DNA of 56,666 bases from Sphingobacterium bovistauri (GTDB lineage: Bacteria > Bacteroidota > Bacteroidia > Sphingobacteriales > Sphingobacteriaceae): positions 1 to 56,666 of the forward strand of contig NZ_JADEYP010000029.1 of NCBI RefSeq assembly GCF_020295405.1, read 5' to 3'. Every line of letters begins with the position of its first letter. Position 1 is the stretch's first letter. Below the pieces are notes generated by a model, which saw only the letters and a program-made list of their open reading frames with translations, searched no databases and was not told where the DNA came from. Positions 18,000 to 27,337 of the stretch are shown here, piece by piece. Position numbers and translations under genes: made by a program.

Positions 18000-18480
18000 A
18001 TATTATCAAAAATTAAAGGGCTGAATAAAAGACTATGTAGTAGCGCATCATTTCTTAATCAATAATTATTGACGACCTGCAATAATTATTAATAAAATTC
18101 TTTTGCAATAAAGGGAGGAATTTATTTAGTTGATAAACAGGAGTATTTTGTGGTATAAGATATTTTTAAAGACGTAAGACATACATTATTCTAACAAAAT
18201 ATTCAACTACGCTATTAGGATAGAGGTTAGATTAATCATGTCACAGCCTCCGACTAGTTGAACCAAAATTTAATACTCCTCTGAAATATTATATTAGGAT
18301 TAATCTCCCGAACATTTTCACCTCCTAACTAACCTTTTTACTTTAGCTAACAGATCCATGGCTGTCTTTTCTATCAGAGATAAGAAGAAATTTGATATTT
18401 AAATCTTGGGGCCTTTTTATCTACTTGGCCAGATAATGAAAACATGAAAAAACTTATAGGAAGCAAAGCACATACCGATT
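18000..18480 (-). pseudogene. Decayed 5' half of a metallophosphoesterase gene
   Basis: Translation of the minus strand recovers IKFLLISDRKDSHGSV at 18396-18349 (intact gene: IKILLISDLNDSYGSV), EINPNII at about 18307-18287 (intact: EIKPDII) and TPVYQLNK at about 18144-18121 (intact: SPSYHLDR). The distances between these blocks (89 and 261 bases) are close to those in the intact gene at 13071-14057 (90 and 270 bases). Stops and frame changes interrupt it and the 3' half, including the GHxH motif, is absent. It is therefore a relic of a paralog, truncated where the T6SS patch begins. Confidence 0.78.
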
Positions 18481-18548
18481 ACGGCAGATTCATATTCCAA
18501 ATTTAGGAATAGAATCCGAGCTCCTTGTATAGAATTTCATCCTAACAA

Positions 18549-18579
18549 AAAAGCGGGTTAATTTGACATTAACCCGCTA
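18549..18579 (-). terminator. Terminator of SusCD locus 1
   Basis: AGCGGGTTAAT pairs with ATTAACCCGCT over a 5-base loop; on the minus strand a run of T follows. It is 20 bases past the stop of the double-thioredoxin gene, the last gene of locus 1. Confidence 0.9.
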
Positions 18580-18598
18580 TAAAAACTTAAATACTATT

Positions 18599-20041
18599 CT
18601 ATTTTTTTGTAAAAGATGCAACCTCTTGCATCATCTTAGTTGCATCTAATGCACCTGTTAGTTTGTGAATTATATTACCCTTTCCATCAATAAAAAACAT
18701 AGATGGATATGCACGTACTTGTAATTTCTTTGCTAACTCTATACCTTCACCCTTTTCCATATCAATTTTAATATTGACAAAATGTTTATCAAAATAAGCT
18801 TTCAATGTAGGATCAGTAAATGTATTCTCATCTAACCACTTACAAGGACCACACCATACAGTATAACAATCCAAAAACACTAATTTATTCTGTTTAGCCG
18901 CCAAGTCAATTGCTTCTTGATAAGATACACTCAAGAAATTAATTATTTCACCTTTTGGTGTTAATTCATTTTGTACTCGTCCAACCGCAGCGTGAAGATT
19001 TGGAGATACCTCATGGATAGATTTCTCAATCAATGCTAGAGCTCTGTTTGCCAATTCTCTATTCTCTTTGAAGTCCGTGAACATCATAATCAGCAAAAAT
19101 CTATCATTTTTAGCAAGCTTTGGAAATTCTAACTCTATTACATCAAGAATATTCTTCAAATCACGTGTAGCCTGTACTTCAGCAATATTTATCAAGTGGT
19201 TTAAACTCAAACTATCTGGTAAATTTATTTTTTGAATTACCTTCAACAGGTTTTGATAATCCTCAGCAACATACGTTCCTTTTTTAAAGTGGAAACCATT
19301 GGCGTAAGTAAGAAGTTCTAACCTCAAAAACCTACGTGTGATCGTGTTATACTTATCAGCCCCCATTGTTTTCAAAAAAGAGTTTCTGTTATTTAATAGA
19401 TATTGTGTCTTTAAATCACGGAAATTAGTCGCATATCGTTCAAATAAAAATAGATTTTCTGCTGCTGATTTTTGCTCTGCCGACAAAGAGTTAAAATAAT
19501 CGTTAATGATTTTCATACCCTTGTCTTCGTCACCCGATGTCAAGACCGAAAATGCATAATCATGAATGAATTTTGGTGTACGATCGCCATTAGCATACCG
19601 CTCAGCAAGTGCTTCTGCACGATACTGAGGATCAATACCTTTTTCAATCTTTTCTATAAATAATGGAGCTTTCATGGCACCAGCAAATTTAATAACCTCT
19701 TCATCCTTATCGTTGGAAACTACGAACGTTGGATATGCGCTCACTTTAAATTTTCTGGCGAGAGCGATCCCATCACCTTTTTCGGCATCAACTTTCAAAT
19801 TAACAAAAGTTGCATTCATATACTTAGCTACTGCTGCATCAGTAAAGACCTCCTTATCCATAGTCTTACAAGGCACACACCAAGTGGTATAAAAATCAAT
19901 GAATACTTTTTTCTTTTCCTTTTTAGCTAAAGCTAAAGCCTGTTCATAATTCAAGTCCGTCCTAAACTGGACGCCTCCTTGTGCTAACACAACATTCGTA
20001 TAACTTAGTAGCACTATAATTGTTAATATTAGGAATCTCAT
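18599..20041 (-). CDS. Exported protein with two thioredoxin domains
   Basis: A 480-residue exported protein with a signal peptide (about 1-21). It has a thioredoxin domain at each end: WCVPC with C55/C58 near the N-terminus and WCGPC with C397/C400 near the C-terminus, each followed by the usual downstream cis-Pro (AYPTF and AYPSM). Between them lie about 200 mostly helical residues. The duplicated blocks (FIDFYTTWC / FLDCYTVWC, VNLKVDAEKGDGIALARKF / VNIKIDMEKGEGIELAKKL) show that it arose from internal duplication of one module. It is the last gene of locus 1, where locus 2 has a TlpA-type protein. Likely role: thiol-disulfide reduction in the periplasm. Confidence 0.88.
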   Translation of the reverse strand: MRFLILTIIVLLSYTNVVLAQGGVQFRTDLNYEQALALAKKEKKKVFIDFYTTWCVPCKTMDKEVFTDAAVAKYMNATFVNLKVDAEKGDGIALARKFKVSAYPTFVVSNDKDEEVIKFAGAMKAPLFIEKIEKGIDPQYRAEALAERYANGDRTPKFIHDYAFSVLTSGDEDKGMKIINDYFNSLSAEQKSAAENLFLFERYATNFRDLKTQYLLNNRNSFLKTMGADKYNTITRRFLRLELLTYANGFHFKKGTYVAEDYQNLLKVIQKINLPDSLSLNHLINIAEVQATRDLKNILDVIELEFPKLAKNDRFLLIMMFTDFKENRELANRALALIEKSIHEVSPNLHAAVGRVQNELTPKGEIINFLSVSYQEAIDLAAKQNKLVFLDCYTVWCGPCKWLDENTFTDPTLKAYFDKHFVNIKIDMEKGEGIELAKKLQVRAYPSMFFIDGKGNIIHKLTGALDATKMMQEVASFTKK

Positions 20042-20051
20042 AGTTTATGTA

Positions 20052-21602
20052 TTAATGTGTACTGTTTTTATAATCTATACTTTTCACTTTCACTAAGCCT
20101 GTCCAATTTACGTCAGATATTTCATTCATATCTAAAGTATTACGATCAGAACCAATTAGGTATTTCTTGATAGTACCCTTTTTCGCATTAGAATATGTTG
20201 CAACATACAAATGATTACCAATCCCCTCCTGAATATTTGTACTAATCATTGTAATCTCTTCTCCAAAATCCTTGACTAGATAATTTTTTTCCAAACCAGG
20301 ATTAAAATCGTAAGCATATAATTTACTCCCTACTGAATAAAATAATAAAGGTCTATTTGATGCAAATGCATAATAAGAGGCTTTATCAAAATCCACAGCA
20401 GAAGATTGTACTTTATAATATGCTCTTTTAGAAGCTGAAAAAGAATCACCAACATAGAACATATAAATATGATACTGATTATCTAAGTCCTTCATTAGGG
20501 CATATGAATTACCCCACGCTCCTGACAACTCTATATTATTTGTATTCTCGCCATATACAAAATCTCGTCCTGTTGTCCCTTGTACCCAAGGGAAAGGACC
20601 TCCTGAATCAGTAAGAGTCGTAAGAGATGTAGCTGACGGTGTAGCTACTAAAAACCTTTTGCCAACCTTATCATACACGACATAACGAGATAAGCTAAAC
20701 GCCTTTGGCGAATACATAAAATATGGTGCAACTTTTATCAAATCTGTCGACAATGACCCAATCCTATTGATGGGATTCGCATAAAAATCTCCATTAAACA
20801 TATTCGCCCAGAAAATATCGCCTGTATTAGTCAATACAAGTCTTGTGGCAAAAGTCTGATTACCGCCAGCAGCGAATACCCTTGGTGCCAAATCAACTGG
20901 ATATATATCAAGTGGCAATTCAAAAGATGTGTACAGTAGATTTTTAAATCTATTCGCGGGGTTAGCTTCGAAGGTTTTTGTATTTACATAGTAAGAACCT
21001 TCTCCAGTCATTATCCACATTTTTGCACGTTTGGAATCCGAAGTTGTCCCTGTATGTAAAGCTCTTACTGGATTTTTGTATCGAGGCATTCCATTATCTT
21101 TTAACAAATTTTTCATCACGATAGTGTCTGTCAATAAAAAAGCAACCATATCAACTTCCGCAAACCCATCTTCATCTTCACCAGACACAAAAAAACCTCT
21201 TGTATTAGGCGTTGAAACAGTAAGGGTTGTAAAATTACTCCATTTTATATCCGTCAACTTATCATGTACCGTATAATAGACACTGTAAACAGCTGGCACC
21301 AAATCAATAGGCAGCTCCAAATTACGCTCTGTACTCACTAACGGACGTTTATTACCTTGGTCAGCCTGACCGATACGCCATTCGTAAGCATATCTACTTG
21401 CGTCATTGTCATCCATTGTAAATGTAAGTTGAGGCTTGATTTTCAACGTGTCAACTTTATAAAACAAATTGTATGGACCTCCCAAGCTATCAATTGCTAT
21501 TTCATTTATCTCACTATAATCATAATTACCTTTATCCTTAAAGCAAGAGCTTAATGTCAAAATGGACAAGAGGAAAAAGAATGTATATTTAATATTTCTC
21601 AT
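20052..21602 (-). CDS. PKD-like family lipoprotein, locus 1
   Basis: A 516-residue lipoprotein (lipobox LTLSSC, Cys20) of the PKD-like family seen beside SusCD genes, recognised by CFKDKGNYDYSEINEI right after the lipidated Cys. The N-terminal about 120 residues form a PKD/Ig-like domain; the rest is beta-rich with repeats suggestive of a propeller. Probably exposed at the cell surface as an accessory cargo-binding protein. It is followed after 10 bases by the double-thioredoxin gene and preceded after 19 bases by the DUF4843 gene. Confidence 0.85.
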   Translation of the reverse strand: MRNIKYTFFFLLSILTLSSCFKDKGNYDYSEINEIAIDSLGGPYNLFYKVDTLKIKPQLTFTMDDNDASRYAYEWRIGQADQGNKRPLVSTERNLELPIDLVPAVYSVYYTVHDKLTDIKWSNFTTLTVSTPNTRGFFVSGEDEDGFAEVDMVAFLLTDTIVMKNLLKDNGMPRYKNPVRALHTGTTSDSKRAKMWIMTGEGSYYVNTKTFEANPANRFKNLLYTSFELPLDIYPVDLAPRVFAAGGNQTFATRLVLTNTGDIFWANMFNGDFYANPINRIGSLSTDLIKVAPYFMYSPKAFSLSRYVVYDKVGKRFLVATPSATSLTTLTDSGGPFPWVQGTTGRDFVYGENTNNIELSGAWGNSYALMKDLDNQYHIYMFYVGDSFSASKRAYYKVQSSAVDFDKASYYAFASNRPLLFYSVGSKLYAYDFNPGLEKNYLVKDFGEEITMISTNIQEGIGNHLYVATYSNAKKGTIKKYLIGSDRNTLDMNEISDVNWTGLVKVKSIDYKNSTH

Positions 21603-21621
21603 TGTACTTAATAATTAATTA

Positions 21622-22482
21622 CTATCTGTAAGGAACGCCAATTTTTGATGACCATGATACACCTGAGAACCACATTAACCTGCCATCTTCCTCCAATATT
21701 GGTGTGCCTTGGTTATATAAGCTCTGTAAGAATCTAACCATGTATTCCCTAATCACATCTCGCTTTGCATTTGGCATTCGTGCGTCGGTAGTAAAATCCT
21801 CGTAGACAAGATCAAAATGTTCACAAATTAATCTATATTTTTTCTCACTAAACTCTCCCCACCATCCTCCTTCGATTCCTGTTGTAGCTGGTGCCTGACC
21901 AATCCATCTTAACGGTTTAGAAACAAAATCACTTATTTGCACTTTATGGAAATCCGCTTTGAAATCACCTTTCGCTACTGTACTTTCCCATTGACCTGAT
22001 AATCTTTTCCAAATAGGCAATCCAATTGTAAAATGATCATTGGGAATGATTTGCAACATCAATTCCTTCTTTTCTTTCTGAATATTCTCAGTTCGGTAAA
22101 GAATAATGGGAACAAAACCATGATTTTGATTTGCTTTGATAACTAACTCATCACTTAGGATGTTATAATTTTCATCCTGTATTGCCGAAGTAGAATCTGA
22201 TACTACATTTACTACAAATGGGCGATCATAGTCTTTTAGAGCACCTGTTATCATTACTTTCAATTTTATGGTGTCAACATTTCCAGCTATGTTGATAAAT
22301 TCAACTGGACTGACAGGTTGATTAGCCCAAACTTTTTCATCACCCCATTCTGGACCAAATTGAACTGCAAAATAAAGTCCTTCTTCCCCTTCATAAAGCA
22401 TCGGTTCATGTTTACATCTTGTAAAAAACATTAATATTACTAAACAACTAGTTAGTTGTAATAAACTTTTCATTTTCATCAT
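21622..22482 (-). CDS. DUF4843 lipoprotein, locus 1
   Basis: A 286-residue lipoprotein with lipobox MFFTRC. The pattern after the Cys (KHEPMLYEGEEGLYFAVQFG) and the central repeats of DTIKLKVMITG type fit the DUF4843 family found in sigma/FecR-linked SusCD operons. Its function is unknown; by position it is a surface partner of the SusC/SusD complex. It begins 8 bases after the end of the susD-like gene, so translation is probably coupled. Confidence 0.82.
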   Translation of the reverse strand: MMKMKSLLQLTSCLVILMFFTRCKHEPMLYEGEEGLYFAVQFGPEWGDEKVWANQPVSPVEFINIAGNVDTIKLKVMITGALKDYDRPFVVNVVSDSTSAIQDENYNILSDELVIKANQNHGFVPIILYRTENIQKEKKELMLQIIPNDHFTIGLPIWKRLSGQWESTVAKGDFKADFHKVQISDFVSKPLRWIGQAPATTGIEGGWWGEFSEKKYRLICEHFDLVYEDFTTDARMPNAKRDVIREYMVRFLQSLYNQGTPILEEDGRLMWFSGVSWSSKIGVPYR

Positions 22483-22490
22483 TTTAGTAA

Positions 22491-23972
22491 TTAATTTCTT
22501 TGACTAGTTTCACTTTCTGGCAATGGGAAAATATAATTATTTAGAGCCATTGGAATTGTTCCTCCTCTTTTAGAGTCTGGAAGTTCTGTATAGGCGTTTC
22601 TTTTGAAAAAGTAAAATAATTGTCCTTCTCCCATAAACTCTTTTATATACTCAGACTCAACTGATCGTCTTATATCATCCTCATTTTGATATTCTATCTC
22701 ATGAATACCTCTATGCAGTCTCAATTTGTTTAAATATGAAGAAGCCTGACTAACGCTCTCATTACATTCAGCAGCGATGAGATACATCTCACTAATTCGA
22801 ATCAAAGGAATCATATAACGAAATGCATTCGAATTACCATTTTGATCAAACAAATCTTCGTATTTATTGAAGAAAAGGACTTCACTTTGATTAACTGTTG
22901 CTGACGACCACCAGCCTCTTCTATAGTCATTCTGATTATCGTATAAATCAAAAGAGCGTCCTTCTGAAATACTACCTGGGAATGTTAAAATACTATTCAC
23001 TCCCAATGATGCACTAAAAGATGAATTGAACGTATTAACTCTTCCTTCGCTATAACAAGAAAACAATACTTCTTTAGAGAAAACTCTATCAGAAACAAAA
23101 TTTGTAGAAGACGGCCTGAATTCTTCAAGAGTAACGAAAGGAAAAAATTCAACCCCAGGTCTTTGACCTTCATCAATTACCGCCTTCGCACTTTCTAATG
23201 CTTTAACTTTATTACCAGCCCACAGATGAGCTCTAGCTAACAATGCTTTCACTGCAAAATAATTCAAGCGGTATTGACGATAATGAAAATCATTGTGATC
23301 AAATCCTGAAAAATTTCTTGGTCCCTCTTTGGTTACTGGATCAGCCTCTCGCAAAAGTCCTTCAGCTTCTACTAAATCCTTTACGATTAATTCTATAATT
23401 TTTTCCGAGCTCAATAAAGGTTGAACAGATCGATCTGAACTAGCGATGTATGGAATACTTGGCAAATCTTTATTTAAACTATAAATCGGACCATACATAC
23501 GCAACAAATCAAAATGTAACATAGCACGAATAGCCAAAGACTCCCCTCTTACCATACCATAATACTCTCCTACCAACACGCCTTTGTGATCAACTGTTCT
23601 ATCCAAAATAGCGTTCGCGTTTGCTATCATTTTATAGAAACTAGACCAAATGGTATTTAATCGTGTTTTAAAATTATCACTGCTATAGTCAAAACTGGAA
23701 TACGGAAGCATATTGTGCTGATCATCACCCATATTATAATATTGCGCCATCACATCCAACGTCCCCATGCTAAGCTCTCTACCATACAATGATGATGTTG
23801 CCAACTCCGAATAAATACCGTTCAATGCTTTCAAATAGCCTTCTTTTGTAGCGAACAAAACATTTTGAGTCAATCTGTCTTTAGGCGGAATATCTACCCA
23901 CTTATTACATGCGGTGCATGAAACGACGATTAATAGAATAATTATTTTATATTTTTCAATTATTTTCTTCAT
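22491..23972 (-). CDS. SusD/RagB-family surface lipoprotein, locus 1
   Basis: A lipoprotein (about 493 residues) that caps the SusC channel and binds cargo. I start it at the ATG at 23972, which gives MKKIIEKYKIIILLIVVSC and lipidated Cys; ATGs at 23981 and 23996 (overlapping the susC end) are possible. After the Cys come NKWVDIPPKDRLTQ and the TPR-like helices common in the family; the C-terminal part includes LIRISEMYLIAAECNE, a well-conserved SusD motif. The gene follows the SusC gene directly. Confidence 0.93.
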   Translation of the reverse strand: MKKIIEKYKIIILLIVVSCTACNKWVDIPPKDRLTQNVLFATKEGYLKALNGIYSELATSSLYGRELSMGTLDVMAQYYNMGDDQHNMLPYSSFDYSSDNFKTRLNTIWSSFYKMIANANAILDRTVDHKGVLVGEYYGMVRGESLAIRAMLHFDLLRMYGPIYSLNKDLPSIPYIASSDRSVQPLLSSEKIIELIVKDLVEAEGLLREADPVTKEGPRNFSGFDHNDFHYRQYRLNYFAVKALLARAHLWAGNKVKALESAKAVIDEGQRPGVEFFPFVTLEEFRPSSTNFVSDRVFSKEVLFSCYSEGRVNTFNSSFSASLGVNSILTFPGSISEGRSFDLYDNQNDYRRGWWSSATVNQSEVLFFNKYEDLFDQNGNSNAFRYMIPLIRISEMYLIAAECNESVSQASSYLNKLRLHRGIHEIEYQNEDDIRRSVESEYIKEFMGEGQLFYFFKRNAYTELPDSKRGGTIPMALNNYIFPLPESETSQRN

Positions 23973-23982
23973 AACAAACATT

Positions 23983-26900
23983 TTAAAATCTAGCACCTAA
24001 AGAGAATGAAACAGATCTTGCAAATGGGAAATTAATACCACGTTCTTCTTTTACAGAAGAGATTCTAAAGATTTGATTCATATAACCTCTAACATTTAAT
24101 CCCGAAATGCCCATTTTACTCAATCTTGGGCTACGAAAATCATAACCAGCAGAAATTGATTCTGCACTAAATGTATTTTCATTTGCTACAAATCGGCTCG
24201 AAATCGGAGTTTGATCAGTTAATGATATACCTCTATATTTAGCTATATCTCCAGGTTTCTGCCATCGGTCATAAAGTGCTCTCCTATCCTGATTGGATTT
24301 CAAAGAATAGATAGATATATTTTCTACTTTATTGTACAGAGCACTCTGTAAAATTTGACCACCTATTCTATACCTAAAATTCATAGATAAACTAAATCCT
24401 TTGTAGAATAATGAGGTACCGATTACCCCCTCAACGTCTGGTGTGGTATTACCTACTATTACTTCATCCTTGTAATCATGTACAAATGTTTGTGTACCAT
24501 CTTTTTTTATAAACACCTCTCGACCTGTAGCAGGATCAATACCTGCAGATCTCACTGCCCACATATCCGAAGGACTTCCTCCGTCATAAAAACGTTGTAA
24601 CGAACGGGATCTACTTTCGGTATTAAACCTATCTAATGAATTCCCAAAGTTTGCAAATCGCATTTGCGTATTACGCGCGTTAGCATTTACAGACCACATT
24701 ACTTCTTGAGATTTGATGATTTGAAAATTTGATGATATAGTAATGCCTCGTGTAGTCTGTGTACCCATATTCATTGGTACTGTAGAAGTTCCTGTTGAAG
24801 TTGGCACATCAACTTGAACTAACAAAGGATCTGTCAGCTTATCAAAATAATCGAAGTTAACACGTAACCTCCTATTTAAAACTTCGACATCAACACCGAT
24901 ATTCTTATCAACTGTTTTTTGCCAATCTAGATTTTGATTCCCCCAAGTACTAATCAAAGCACTCAATCCAAAAGGGTTAGGATTATCCAGATTATACGAA
25001 TAAATATTCATAGTCATACGAGCATCGAAATTTTGGTTACCAGGATTACCCATTGAAGCGCGAACCTTTAAGTAAGAGATAAATGGTAAATTCTTCATGA
25101 ATTTTTCATTATGAACATTCCATCCAAGTCCTGTTGACCATGTAGAAGTGAATTGATTTTCCACCCCAAATAATGATGACCCATCGGATCTGAAACTCGC
25201 ATCTAATAAATACCTATTATTAAACACATATCCTGAGTTAAAATAATAACTTGCAGATCTTCTTTCGTTCTCAGTATATCGTGGCTTTGTATTATTTCCA
25301 TAGCCATTAGAAAATGCAGGATTAGGATAAATGTCTTCCATAAATCCTTGAACACTGAACCCATTTGTAATCTGATTAGAATGATCCAAACGTATTCCTG
25401 CGACTAAATTCACAAGATGCTTTTGTTTAAACAGTTTTCCAAATGTAGCTGTCACATCCCCATTATATCGCATTCCGTCTACTAAGGATGAATTATATGA
25501 TCCCTTTTCTACAACAGGTGTATTTTCGTATTGACTATGTCTTGGACTAATGAATCTTTCAGATTTATTACTTGTTTTATTTAATCCAAGTCTTCCTCTT
25601 AAACGGAAAGAAGAATAGACACGCCAATCTAAATCTAGGTTATTACCAAAATTGAAACTAGGGCTCTTATCTAAATAATTGACATTCGCGTCATACATAG
25701 GATTGTATACATTGACAGTTCTATTAAAATTTGAATTGTCCCATCGACCTTCTACAAAACTTTCTAAAACACGTAAAACATCTCCATACTCATCATACTT
25801 TCTGAAATATGGATTGGCAGAAGAGTAACTAGAAAAATTCACTGGCTCTCTATTTGCTGTCACATTATCCACAGTCAAATTATTAGAGAAAGAAAAATTA
25901 CCTGTTCTATAGATCAATCTTAAATTACCATTGATAGCATCACGTTCTGATCCTTTCATGACTCCAGGAGTTTTCCCGTATGTCAATCCGATTCCATAAC
26001 GCATTTTTTGATCGCCCCCATCCGCATATATATTATGACTCTGTGACATAGCAATACGTAGTGGCTCATTCATCCAATAAGTATCTACTCCCCTACGAGC
26101 CTCTGCCAATCGTAAATAATATTTATCTCTGTTATCAGACTCTAAAAGTATTTCACCATTAGCATCTACTTGGCCATAGTACCCTGAAAGACGTTCAAAC
26201 CTCAATTTCTCCTCAGAGTTCATAAGATTAAAATCTGACAAATCAGCAAAATTCACTGACGTATTCACGTTATAACTAAGTTTAAAACTTCCTGCTTCTG
26301 GACGCTTCGTTTCTACTACGACAACACCATTTGCGGATTTCGAACCATAAATAGCCGTCGCTGCAGCATCTTTCAATACTGTAATAGACTCCACACGATC
26401 CATATTCAAGTCGTTGATCACTTGCAATGAAGTTTCATAACCATCTAGAATAAATAAAGGTTGGTTAGGATCATTCTCGAATTCTTGACTTAAACCAATG
26501 ACAGAAGTTTTACCCCTTATATTTACATCTGGTAATGTATTAGGATCCGAGCCGAATTCTATATTATCTGCTAATGCAAATGCTGGATCTAAAGTTTTCA
26601 GTGCTTGTAATACATTTTGGTTACTAACCATCTTAAGCTCTTTTGCAGTATATGTAGCCGAAGAACCCGTAAAACTCTCTCTTGTCCTATTATAGATACC
26701 TGTAATGACAGTTTCTTCAATAGCTGTCCCCTTTTCAGCTAGAGTTACTTGCATTATTTTGCTATCTGTAAGTGCTAAATCCTTATCCAAGTACGAAATA
26801 TGCTTAAAAAAAAGCGTCTTAGTAGAAGCTGGAACTTTACCAATAAACAGACCTGCATTAGTTGTCTGTCCAATCGCCTTTCCAGTGTTACTTAAGAAAA

Positions 26901-27273
26901 CAGTAACTCCTGATATTGGCTCTCCTGATTCTGTAACAACTTTTACTTGAATCGTTTTTTCCTCTTGCTCTTCGGATATAGGAGGTCTTGACAAGACAAT
27001 AGTTTTATTTCTAATAGTATATTTTATTCCATTCGGAACAAACACCTTTTCTAATGCCTCTTGCAGAGATGTGTTTTTTAAACTTTGATCAATGATTTTA
27101 TTTTTATCAAAGATATTATCAAGATGAACGATTGAATAATTAGTCTGTTTTTTTATTTCATCAAGACATTCTTGAATAGTTAATCTATTCTTTTCTATAT
27201 GGATTCTTTGCATTGGCATAGCCCATGAATTACACGCTATCAATGCAAAACAAATCCCCAATTTGTACTTCAT
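23983..27273 (-). CDS. SusC/RagA TonB-dependent transporter with STN domain, locus 1
   Basis: A 1096-residue outer-membrane transporter. Order: signal peptide (1-18); STN signalling domain (about 25-95, with TIQECLDEIKKQTNYSI); carboxypeptidase-like beta domain (about 109-185); plug with the SusC mark LKDAAATAIYGSKSANGVVVVET (in part; about residues 300-322); then the barrel ending in SLGARF, a typical aromatic C-terminus. The STN domain is what contacts a FecR-type anti-sigma factor, in line with the neighbouring FecR and sigma genes. It would import a large or bound cargo using TonB energy. Confidence 0.95.
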   Translation of the reverse strand: MKYKLGICFALIACNSWAMPMQRIHIEKNRLTIQECLDEIKKQTNYSIVHLDNIFDKNKIIDQSLKNTSLQEALEKVFVPNGIKYTIRNKTIVLSRPPISEEQEEKTIQVKVVTESGEPISGVTVFLSNTGKAIGQTTNAGLFIGKVPASTKTLFFKHISYLDKDLALTDSKIMQVTLAEKGTAIEETVITGIYNRTRESFTGSSATYTAKELKMVSNQNVLQALKTLDPAFALADNIEFGSDPNTLPDVNIRGKTSVIGLSQEFENDPNQPLFILDGYETSLQVINDLNMDRVESITVLKDAAATAIYGSKSANGVVVVETKRPEAGSFKLSYNVNTSVNFADLSDFNLMNSEEKLRFERLSGYYGQVDANGEILLESDNRDKYYLRLAEARRGVDTYWMNEPLRIAMSQSHNIYADGGDQKMRYGIGLTYGKTPGVMKGSERDAINGNLRLIYRTGNFSFSNNLTVDNVTANREPVNFSSYSSANPYFRKYDEYGDVLRVLESFVEGRWDNSNFNRTVNVYNPMYDANVNYLDKSPSFNFGNNLDLDWRVYSSFRLRGRLGLNKTSNKSERFISPRHSQYENTPVVEKGSYNSSLVDGMRYNGDVTATFGKLFKQKHLVNLVAGIRLDHSNQITNGFSVQGFMEDIYPNPAFSNGYGNNTKPRYTENERRSASYYFNSGYVFNNRYLLDASFRSDGSSLFGVENQFTSTWSTGLGWNVHNEKFMKNLPFISYLKVRASMGNPGNQNFDARMTMNIYSYNLDNPNPFGLSALISTWGNQNLDWQKTVDKNIGVDVEVLNRRLRVNFDYFDKLTDPLLVQVDVPTSTGTSTVPMNMGTQTTRGITISSNFQIIKSQEVMWSVNANARNTQMRFANFGNSLDRFNTESRSRSLQRFYDGGSPSDMWAVRSAGIDPATGREVFIKKDGTQTFVHDYKDEVIVGNTTPDVEGVIGTSLFYKGFSLSMNFRYRIGGQILQSALYNKVENISIYSLKSNQDRRALYDRWQKPGDIAKYRGISLTDQTPISSRFVANENTFSAESISAGYDFRSPRLSKMGISGLNVRGYMNQIFRISSVKEERGINFPFARSVSFSLGARF

Positions 27274-27337
27274 TATTTAACTAATTTGGTTAGGTATATA
27301 AATAAATATGTTTTCGTTATAGGCTTAAGTAAATTTC

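Larger units (their letters stand above)
17906..18598. other. 693-base region holding a decayed phosphoesterase fragment and a terminator
   Basis: No intact open frame. 18000-18480 aligns collinearly on the minus strand with the 5' half of the intact metallophosphoesterase gene. 17906-18000 is the upstream region of the TssK-like gene. 18549-18579 is the terminator of the thioredoxin gene. Confidence 0.7.
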
